Shown here: piece after piece, positions 1 to 4,859 of the stretch
How positions within the stretch are numbered: position 1 is the stretch's first letter
Layout: the number at the start of each line of letters is the position of its first letter
From: an uncultured Methanomassiliicoccales archaeon
Lineage (GTDB): Archaea; Thermoplasmatota; Thermoplasmata; Methanomassiliicoccales; Methanomethylophilaceae
DNA: 7,194 nucleotides
Direction: 5' to 3'
NCBI GenBank assembly: GCA_934234005.1
Contig: CAKQHC010000079.1
Location: 1-7,194, forward strand
Made by a program: the position numbers and the translations under genes
The notes under the pieces: generated by a model
Databases searched by the model: none
The model's input: the letters and a program-made list of their open reading frames with translations, nothing else
What the model was told of the DNA's origin: nothing

Positions 1-535
1 TGGACATCTCCGACCATTTATCCGAATTGGTATCGGTTCTTCCGGAATGATCGTCGACAGTAAAGAGTTTGATGTACGATTCGTGTTTATAATGAGACAA
101 ATCCGACAGTCTGTGTGAAATCGACGGGATATCTTTATTGTCCAACGATTTGACTAAACGCTGGAATGCAAAAATCCTGTCTTCGAACCCGTTCGTGGTT
201 ATATGGGGAGTATGGAAACTGTCCAAGATGTACGATACGGTCATATCTTCTGCAAGGTCGGTGTTTGTATCATTGCCGTTTGCCGTATGCCCGAGTATAC
301 AATGCATCGCACAATGGGCTATCGTATATGCCGGAATATTGGGATCCCGGCGGTAATCCTCTATCAGTGTATCTCTGCGGAACGTTATTTTATTGCCGTC
401 GCAGAAACATTTGCCTTTTCCGTCGATGACGTCACAGCCAAGCAGGAATACGGCTCCGGTTAGAAACCGAAGATCCAGGCATACCATGCTTCTGGCTTCT
501 GCAAGTATTCCGGAGGTCACGCTATCCGCATTCAT
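1..535 (-). CDS. VWA-like / DUF2201-type protein, N-terminal part, runs off the left edge
   Basis: The minus strand is open without a stop from an ATG at 535 to the window edge, giving 178 residues of an incomplete protein. The ATG overlaps the cbiK stop (ATGA), so the two are probably translationally coupled. Seen: an RFLTGAVFLL helix near residue 23, a CDGNKITF strand near 45-52, then AHCAMHCILGH with histidines 74, 78 and 83, LAEDMTVSYIL at 94-104, and VDDHSGR followed by DKWSEM near 160-177. This order (substrate-like loop, HxxxHC..GH, AxD, DDH...W) matches my memory of the putative metallopeptidase domain that precedes a VWA-like domain in DUF2201 proteins, often encoded near MoxR AAA ATPases. 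The glutamate expected in HExxH is replaced by Cys75, so proteolysis is doubtful. The C-terminal half would decide the call. An alternative is an unrelated His-rich protein. Confidence 0.68.
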   Translation of the reverse strand, partial: MNADSVTSGILAEARSMVCLDLRFLTGAVFLLGCDVIDGKGKCFCDGNKITFRRDTLIEDYRRDPNIPAYTIAHCAMHCILGHTANGNDTNTDLAEDMTVSYILDSFHTPHITTNGFEDRIFAFQRLVKSLDNKDIPSISHRLSDLSHYKHESYIKLFTVDDHSGRTDTNSDKWSEMS

Positions 536-1317
536 AGTCTCTCTGCGGCATCCTTTACATGTTCAACGAATAATTTTCTGAACTCAGGAAATTCTCCGAG
601 CCCTATTATACGGCATACGACACCGTACCCGGAATTCTCAAGAACGGTTTTCAGAGAATCTTCTTCATCGCCGGCCATGTCGTTGTTCGCATGATCTCCA
701 GCAACAACCATGAACGGATACGTCACAACAGTCCTGCCGTTGGATTCGCCGAGCAATCTTATCGTATCTTCAAACGATGGAAATCCTTCAACCGTAGTTA
801 CGACGGCATCTTTGTTGGCCAACAGCAATTTAAGTGCAAGCTGGCTGTATGTGGCATTTGCATAATGTTCGGTACCGTGTCCCATAAGTATGACGGTATT
901 CGGAGCGGATTCCTTTATCATGGTTTCTCCGATGGTTTCCACCACTCTGTCGTAATCTTCTTCCGTGGTCAGAAGCGGCGTTCCGATAGAAAGAGAATCG
1001 AATTTATCGCGGAATCCGGAGGCAATGTCTTTGACAAAATCATATTCCGTACCGTTCATGATGTGTGTGGGCTGAACGACGACTTTTTTAAATCCATCAT
1101 CGGCAAGACGTTCGAGAGCCTCGTCTATGTAGTCGATATGAACATTGTCGCGTTTCTTGAGTTTGGCAATAATCATCTTGCTGGTGAATGCGCGCCTTAT
1201 CTCAAAATCGGGAAATGCATTTTCTATGTCTTTTTCTATTGCATCGATTGTTTTTACGCGATTTTCATTGTAACTGGTTCCGAAGCTGACTACGAGGATG
1301 GCTTTATCGGAGTTCAT
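532..1317 (-). CDS. cbiK: Sirohydrochlorin cobaltochelatase, CbiK class II chelatase
   Basis: Inserts Co2+ (possibly Ni2+) into sirohydrochlorin in the cytoplasm, an early step of anaerobic cobalamin or of F430 synthesis. The chosen ATG gives 261 residues, the usual family length. CbiK signatures run throughout: ILVVSFGTSY at the N terminus, RRAFTS, VQPTHIMNGTEYD, MGHGTEHYANATY, TTVEGFPS, PFMVVAGDHANNDMAGDEEDS and GLGEFPEFR. The histidine of MGHGT, the glutamate of VEG and the histidine of GDHA keep the spacing of Salmonella CbiK His145, Glu175 and His207. A longer frame opens at a TTG (1344), but it lies only a few bases from a TATA-like box at 1346-1353, so transcription should start near 1323. 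ATG 1317 lines up with the start of Salmonella CbiK, while ATG 1326 is a second option. It heads a two-gene unit with the VWA-like gene. Methanogens commonly use the small CfbA chelatase, so which metal this one inserts is open. Confidence 0.95.
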   Translation of the reverse strand: MNSDKAILVVSFGTSYNENRVKTIDAIEKDIENAFPDFEIRRAFTSKMIIAKLKKRDNVHIDYIDEALERLADDGFKKVVVQPTHIMNGTEYDFVKDIASGFRDKFDSLSIGTPLLTTEEDYDRVVETIGETMIKESAPNTVILMGHGTEHYANATYSQLALKLLLANKDAVVTTVEGFPSFEDTIRLLGESNGRTVVTYPFMVVAGDHANNDMAGDEEDSLKTVLENSGYGVVCRIIGLGEFPEFRKLFVEHVKDAAERL

Positions 1318-1345
1318 GGTTATCATGATGGATATTGCATCCAAG

Positions 1346-1353
1346 GTTTATAA
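1346..1353 (-). promoter_or_regulatory. TATA-like box of cbiK
   Basis: The minus strand reads TTATAAAC here. Transcription starting 25-27 bp downstream would begin near 1323, only about 6 bases before ATG 1317, predicting a leaderless or nearly leaderless mRNA. No Shine-Dalgarno is visible before that ATG. The same arrangement recurs at 4149-4156. Confidence 0.6.
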
Positions 1354-1400
1354 TTCCGCATGATAGCAAATCCCTTTGATAACCTGTGGGCGGATTCTGT

Positions 1401-1409
1401 TTTATAATT
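1401..1409 (+). promoter_or_regulatory. TATA-like box upstream of the small membrane peptide operon
   Basis: TTTATAATT on the plus strand, 74-82 bp before ATG 1483, would give a leader of about 55 bases. A second AT-rich hexamer, TATAAT near 1470, lies too close to the ATG to serve a leaderless start. The spacer 1318-1482 therefore appears to hold divergent promoters for cbiK and this operon and no gene. Confidence 0.4.
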
Positions 1410-1482
1410 CGATTTTTCTGTTTTGTACGGTAATTCGGTACAATAGTAAGGGATAATAACCTTGTGAGTATAATAGACAATT

Positions 1483-1656
1483 ATGATAATTAGGGATGCA
1501 TTGGGATGGATAGTGGCTGCGGTAGGGGTTTTGGCCCTTATTGCGGGAATAGTGGGTGTGATTGTGTTTACCGGAAGTGTGCGTTTCGCCGCTTTGGGAG
1601 CAGGAATCGCCGTGTTCCTGGTGGCAGCTGCCATCACATATCTCAGAAGGGATTAA
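1483..1656 (+). CDS. 57-residue small membrane protein, two-helix hairpin
   Basis: A short plus-strand frame from ATG 1483 to TAA 1656 encodes 57 residues, below usual gene-calling cut-offs. It begins MIIRDALGW, continues as a long hydrophobic run (about residues 9-29, rich in V, A, I, G), has a short polar turn (TGSVR, 30-34), a second hydrophobic run (about 35-53), and ends YLRRD. The basic C-terminal tail suggests that both ends lie on the cytoplasmic side (inference from the positive-inside rule). An in-frame TAG at 1474-1476 limits upstream extension, so ATG is the only plausible start; no clear Shine-Dalgarno precedes it. The frame has GTG, GCN and GGN codons typical of a membrane protein and lies 37 bp before another membrane protein gene on the same strand, suggesting co-transcription. 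I do not recognise a family. Confidence 0.7.
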   Translation: MIIRDALGWIVAAVGVLALIAGIVGVIVFTGSVRFAALGAGIAVFLVAAAITYLRRD

Positions 1657-1693
1657 GCCAATATTTATCTGTAAGTCTTGGCTGAGGGGACTC

Positions 1694-2119
1694 ATGGACG
1701 GAAGAGGTAGAGGAAAGTCGGTTGCGCTGTTGCTTTTCATTGTATGGATTGCAGCTGTGCTGTCATCGTCATATCTCGCATTGGACAACGGAACAGACAT
1801 GGTTTACATACCTGTCATGGGCCTTGTCTCGATGATTTTTATGATAATCGGTATCATGATGTTCATGAGTTCCTTCCAAAACATCAATGCGGCGATGGTA
1901 AGGGAGTTTCTGGAAGTGGAGATACCCAGTTTGGCAAGATTTATGGGATTGGCGCTGTGGGGATCTTCCGTTGTATTCTATCTTGTTTTCACTGCTTTTA
2001 CGTTTTTTACAGGAACGCCGATAAGTGCAGTTGTTGCATTTGCCGTTCTCATAGTCACGGTTCTTTCTGTAACGGTATATCTGAGCAGATGCGGAAAGTT
2101 TGAGAAAAATCGATTGTGA
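1694..2119 (+). CDS. Hypothetical four-helix integral membrane protein
   Basis: 141 residues. The frame is open further upstream, but those residues overlap the 57-residue gene in another frame and look non-coding. ATG 1694 has a purine-rich GAGGGGA ribosome site six to ten bases ahead and begins a sensible MDGRGRGK N terminus. Four hydrophobic segments are visible at about residues 9-30, 37-60, 84-106 and 109-130. The second is unusually methionine-rich (MIFMIIGIMMFMSSF). A polar loop at 61-83 contains VREFLEVEIPSLARF, which may form an amphipathic helix, and the tail SRCGKFEKNRL is basic, placing both ends in the cytoplasm by the positive-inside rule. It sits between the small membrane peptide and a HAD enzyme whose start follows its stop by 4 bp. 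No catalytic motif or family is recognised. Confidence 0.75.
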   Translation: MDGRGRGKSVALLLFIVWIAAVLSSSYLALDNGTDMVYIPVMGLVSMIFMIIGIMMFMSSFQNINAAMVREFLEVEIPSLARFMGLALWGSSVVFYLVFTAFTFFTGTPISAVVAFAVLIVTVLSVTVYLSRCGKFEKNRL

Positions 2120-2123
2120 TATC

Positions 2124-2804
2124 ATGGAATCGGCATACACATTACATTTGACGGGTACAACCCATAAAATCAATGCCGTGATTTTTGATATGGACGGAAC
2201 CCTGATCGATACGGAAAAACTCAATGTGAAATTCTGGATGGAGGCAGGACGTGCATTCGGGTATGACATATCATACGAAGACGTGCTGTACATCCGCAGT
2301 TTGGATGGCAGACTGGTAAAGTCGTTTTTTGAAAGCAAATACGACGGATTCGATTTTGATGAAGTCCGTGAGAAACGCCGTGCTCTGATGAACGAGTATG
2401 TGGACAGGTACGGCGTAGAATTGAAACCGGGTGTGAAAGAAATATTGCAGTATTTAAAATCGCACGGAATCAAGACTGCTGTTGCTACTGCTTCCCGTCC
2501 GGACCATGCACTGAGATATCTGAAGATGACAGGCATTCTGGATTATTTTACGGAACTCGTCTATACATCATCGGTAAATCATGGAAAACCCGAGCCTGAT
2601 GTGTATCTTTATGCATGCAATGCAATCGGAGAGGATCCCGGGAATTGCATAGCCGTAGAAGATTCTCCGAATGGAGTAAGATCTGCATACAATGCAGGAT
2701 GTTCGGTTGTGTTCATTCCCGATTTATCCGAAGCCGATGAGGAAATCCGTTCTAAAGCAACAGTATTCGGATGCATGTCCGAGTTCAAAGAAAATATCAA
2801 TTGA
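2124..2804 (+). CDS. HAD superfamily phosphatase or beta-phosphoglucomutase-like enzyme
   Basis: 226 residues, a soluble haloacid-dehalogenase subfamily IA enzyme acting on phosphorylated small molecules through an aspartyl-phosphate intermediate. Motif I is FDMDGTLIDTE (nucleophile Asp22, acid/base Asp24). Residues 30-100 form a helical cap as in beta-phosphoglucomutase-like proteins. Motif II is AVATAS (about 119-124), motif III is HGKPEPDVY with Lys155, and motif IV is VEDSPNGVRSA with Glu179 and Asp180. The full motif set and the usual length show an intact enzyme. The substrate cannot be read from sequence: sugar phosphatase, phosphoglycolate phosphatase-like or hexose-phosphate mutase are all possible. 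A TTG at 2100 could extend it by eight residues, but ATG 2124 lies just after a GTGAT ribosome-site-like match and 4 bp after the previous stop, pointing to operon expression with the two membrane protein genes. Confidence 0.92.
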   Translation: MESAYTLHLTGTTHKINAVIFDMDGTLIDTEKLNVKFWMEAGRAFGYDISYEDVLYIRSLDGRLVKSFFESKYDGFDFDEVREKRRALMNEYVDRYGVELKPGVKEILQYLKSHGIKTAVATASRPDHALRYLKMTGILDYFTELVYTSSVNHGKPEPDVYLYACNAIGEDPGNCIAVEDSPNGVRSAYNAGCSVVFIPDLSEADEEIRSKATVFGCMSEFKENIN

Positions 2805-2849
2805 CTGCTGTCTCGTGATGGCGGTTTTATCAATTGTAGTTTATGTGTG

Positions 2850-2857
2850 TTATAAAT
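2850..2857 (+). promoter_or_regulatory. TATA-like box of the winged-helix gene
   Basis: TTATAAAT lies about 50 bp before ATG 2901, predicting a start near 2880 and a leader of about 20 bases. The box sits in the 96-bp spacer after the HAD gene, so the regulator is probably a separate transcription unit. Confidence 0.5.
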
Positions 2858-2900
2858 CATAATGCAAAAGGTATGGTATTAGGACGCCTATACTTACCAG

Positions 2901-3179
2901 ATGTTCGAACGTTTGGAGTATCTGGAGCAGAAACACTCTTTGAAAATTCTGTATATTCTTCATGAGAATGGGGAGATGTGCAAAGGCGAACTATCATCTA
3001 AGATAACGGTGGGTACAGTATCGGTTCAGGCCAGGATCAGTGATTTGATAGATGCCGGACTTATCCATGAGAGAGTAGATACAGTCCGGCCTTACAAGAA
3101 GCATATATCTCTTACAGAGAAGGGCACGCAGGTTGCGGAATTAATAGCACGCATGAATGATTTGCTTCAATTGCCGTGA
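2901..3179 (+). CDS. Winged helix-turn-helix transcriptional regulator, small
   Basis: 92 residues, nearly all one winged-helix DNA-binding domain. Seen: helix 1 (EYLEQKHSLKILYILHENG, residues 6-24), CKGELSSKI as helix 2, TVSVQARISDLIDAGLI as turn plus recognition helix (about 39-55), and a beta wing with basic tip (VDTVRPYKKHISLTEKG, 59-75). A final helix (76-90) may dimerise. This layout is common to ArsR/MarR-like or HxlR-like archaeal regulators that bind DNA as dimers. There is no ligand domain and only one cysteine (Cys27), so no obvious metal site. A stop (TAG) at 2880-2882 in frame makes ATG 2901 the only ATG start. Its 3' end overlaps the convergent coiled-coil gene by 13 bp. Its targets are unknown; autoregulation or control of the divergent module to the right are possibilities, not shown. 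Confidence 0.85.
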   Translation: MFERLEYLEQKHSLKILYILHENGEMCKGELSSKITVGTVSVQARISDLIDAGLIHERVDTVRPYKKHISLTEKGTQVAELIARMNDLLQLP

Positions 3180-4120
3180 AGTAATATCTTGATTATGCCG
3201 TTGCTGAATGTTGCATTATATTTCTGTTCGGATTGAAACGGTATATATATGCCAAGTTTGGGCAGTTTCATCGTATGGTTCCAACAACTCGCTTTTCCGG
3301 AATCCGATTTCTTCATTGTTAGATATGAGTAATCTGATGCCAGTCTGACTTCGTAATAGCCGTCTTCCAGCATGGTAGAATACAGATCTGTCGGACTTAC
3401 GCGAAGAATTACACCCATGTCCGAAGGTTCGAATTCGGTAATTTTTTTGTTGAGACATTCAATCTGGTTTCTAAGTTCTTTTTCGCGTTCGATAAAATCT
3501 GAATTTATTTTTTTAATGTCATTAAGTTTGTTTTCAAATTCAGCCTTTTTGCTTTCGACATTTGCTTTTTCACGTTTTAAGTCGGCAACTTCGGTTCTGC
3601 AGTCGTCAATCTGGTCTTTAAGATTGTTTACATAGGCATCGGAATATCCAGAAGAGGTATTTTTCTGTAATTTGGCAATTTTCTCTTTGAGTATTTCTAT
3701 ATCCTTTTCTAATTTTTTGTTGGTTTCTTTGAGTTTGCCGATTGTTTCTTTTTTACTGTTCAGTTCTTTGTTAATCTTGTCCATTTGTTTTTTATCGGCA
3801 TTATCGATTTTAGCGGGAACAGTTATACTTTCTTGTAATTCAACATCGGAAATTATCGGTTCGTTTTTATAGTTTGATAAATCCTCGATGTAACACATAC
3901 AGAGATGATGTTGCAATTCCTCTTCCTGATCATCATCCGTACGTGTGAAGAATTTTAGTTCTTCCATTGACAGATTCGGATAGCATTTTTTGAATGAGTC
4001 AATGTTTTTTTCGACTATTTCAGCAGCCTTTTTATCATTCGATTCAGATTCCGATGTTTTTCTTATCGAATTTTTATAAACGGTTTCTATCTTGCGCCCC
4101 TTCATGGTACACGTATCCAT
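3167..4120 (-). CDS. Long coiled-coil protein with C-terminal beta domain shared with the NYN partner
   Basis: 317 residues, no recognised family. The N-terminal 100 residues are polar, with a possible helical segment (AAEIVEKNIDSFKKCYPNLSMEELKFF in parts, 32-58) and an acidic stretch near 62-70. Residues about 109-230 are Lys/Glu-rich heptad-like sequence, an extended coiled coil broken at about 154-163 by a short Ser/Gly/Tyr segment. The last ~60 residues (256-313) are beta-rich (YEVRLAS, SYLTMKK, C279, LGIYIPF, GIIKI) and align with the end of the protein at 4849-5796. It is likely a cytoplasmic oligomeric scaffold, having no signal peptide or membrane helix. ATG 4120 lies about 30 bp from a TATA-like box, suggesting a leaderless mRNA; ATG 4105 is an alternative. 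The gene is AT-richer and lysine-richer than its neighbours, which could reflect its composition or transfer. Confidence 0.85.
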   Translation of the reverse strand: MDTCTMKGRKIETVYKNSIRKTSESESNDKKAAEIVEKNIDSFKKCYPNLSMEELKFFTRTDDDQEEELQHHLCMCYIEDLSNYKNEPIISDVELQESITVPAKIDNADKKQMDKINKELNSKKETIGKLKETNKKLEKDIEILKEKIAKLQKNTSSGYSDAYVNNLKDQIDDCRTEVADLKREKANVESKKAEFENKLNDIKKINSDFIEREKELRNQIECLNKKITEFEPSDMGVILRVSPTDLYSTMLEDGYYEVRLASDYSYLTMKKSDSGKASCWNHTMKLPKLGIYIPFQSEQKYNATFSNGIIKILLHGN

Positions 4121-4148
4121 ACACTAATATTTCATGTTCTCTCAAGGA

Positions 4149-4156
4149 TTTATAAT
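4149..4156 (-). promoter_or_regulatory. TATA-like box of the coiled-coil gene
   Basis: The minus strand reads TTATAAAT, centred about 32 bp before ATG 4120, so transcription would start within a few bases of the ATG. It overlaps the left arm of the inverted repeat at 4154-4192. Confidence 0.55.
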
Positions 4157-4192
4157 CTAAAACCTAATTTTTTTGTCAGAAAAATTTAGATT
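4154..4192. repeat. Inverted repeat in the divergent promoter spacer, possible operator
   Basis: AATCTAAA (4154-4161) is matched exactly by its reverse complement TTTAGATT (4185-4192). Nested inside, CTAATTTTTT (from 4164) pairs with AAAAATTTAG (ending 4189) with one mismatch around GTCAG. The outer arms are 31 bp apart centre to centre, about three helical turns. The left arm touches the TATA-like box of the coiled-coil gene. The surrounding DNA is very AT-rich, so chance is a real possibility. Confidence 0.35.
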
Positions 4193-4251
4193 TTTTTTAT
4201 AAGATATTAATTATATAAACCAATGACTGGATATATTGACTTTTACATGTA

Positions 4252-4260
4252 TTTTATAAT
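4252..4260 (+). promoter_or_regulatory. TATA-like box of the NYN operon
   Basis: TTTTATAAT on the plus strand predicts a transcription start near 4281-4285, about 20-30 bases before the ATG candidates of the NYN gene. A second AT-rich box (TTATATAAAC, 4211-4220) lies further upstream. The spacer 4121-4304 otherwise holds no gene. Confidence 0.45.
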
Positions 4261-4304
4261 CCGATGACGAATAATTAATATTGATAAATGAACTCTCAGT
4301 CTGC

Positions 4305-4859
4305 ATGGTGATGAAGCTATACAGCGAGAACCGGTACAGTCGGGTAATGGTATTCATAGATTACCGTAATATTCTCGACGGTTCCAGATTGGATGAAAAA
4401 TACATCAATTTGGATTTCTTTACGCTGACAATGATGCTGGTCGGTTCGCGCGAGCTCATCGGTGCCTATATTTTCGACGGCTGTTCACATTCATCATCAC
4501 CCAATGCCGACAACTACGATAAATTACGTTCTCAGGGATTCCGTGTAGTGGTTCGTGACAGCGTAGAACGTATAGAAGGCGGATACAAACCTGTTCAGAA
4601 GGAAGTCGATGTTGCTTTGGCCTGCGAGTTGCTGGAACATGCCATGATGAATCACTATGACGTAGCTATCGTTGTAAGCGGCGACAGAGATTTTGTTCCG
4701 GCCATGCAGAAAGTCCAGGCTGCCGGTAAAAGAGTGGAAGTTGCATCTTTTTCCGGAACATACAGTCCTCAGTCCAAAAATACGGCTGACGTATACTACG
4801 AATTGGACGGAATGCCGATAATGTCTATGTGTACAATGGGTGATGACGATGCCTATTGA
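4305..4859 (+). CDS. NYN domain (LabA-like, PIN-fold) putative ribonuclease
   Basis: 184 residues from ATG 4305; TTG 4281 and ATG 4311 are alternative starts. The family is a PIN-like metal-dependent nuclease fold thought to cleave RNA with Mg2+ or Mn2+ bound by a cluster of aspartates. Seen: VMVFIDYRNIL (Asp19, Asn22) as the first strand, LIGAYIFDG (Asp58), KEVDVALACELLEHA (Asp102), and YDVAIVVSGDRDFVPAMQ with Asp127 and Asp129, followed by GKRVEVASF and a late NTADVYYEL (Asp162). All the acidic positions expected of an active enzyme appear present. The usual second aspartate in the VDxxLxxD helix is Glu108. The domain fills nearly the whole protein. Its stop overlaps the next gene's start by 11 bp, so the two products are likely made together and may form a complex. 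The RNA target is unknown. Confidence 0.9.
   Translation: MVMKLYSENRYSRVMVFIDYRNILDGSRLDEKYINLDFFTLTMMLVGSRELIGAYIFDGCSHSSSPNADNYDKLRSQGFRVVVRDSVERIEGGYKPVQKEVDVALACELLEHAMMNHYDVAIVVSGDRDFVPAMQKVQAAGKRVEVASFSGTYSPQSKNTADVYYELDGMPIMSMCTMGDDDAY

Noticed and set aside
138..463. Three overlapping short plus-strand frames at the left edge
   Set aside because: They lie antisense to the coupled VWA-like gene, which continues cbiK's transcription unit and matches a family.
691..1353. Long open frame on the plus strand opposite cbiK
   Set aside because: It is fully antisense to an unambiguous CbiK with all motifs, and its translation is Cys/Phe/Ile-rich with no domain.
1562..1693. Upstream extension of the 141-residue membrane protein
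   Set aside because: It overlaps the 57-residue gene in another frame, lacks hydrophobic or domain logic, and ATG 1694 has a good ribosome site.
1769..2536. 255-codon minus-strand open frame
   Set aside because: It runs antisense to the four-helix membrane protein and the HAD enzyme, whose motifs are complete. Its Ser/Arg/Tyr-rich translation looks like a shadow.
2795..2836. Direct repeat TATCAATTG at 2795-2803 and 2828-2836
   Set aside because: Nine bases in AT-rich DNA, the first copy inside the HAD coding end. Likely chance; no third copy found nearby.
4121..4304. AT-rich spacer as an origin, attachment site or non-coding RNA
   Set aside because: No repeat family, no tRNA-like end and no stable GC-containing fold; promoters explain the AT content.
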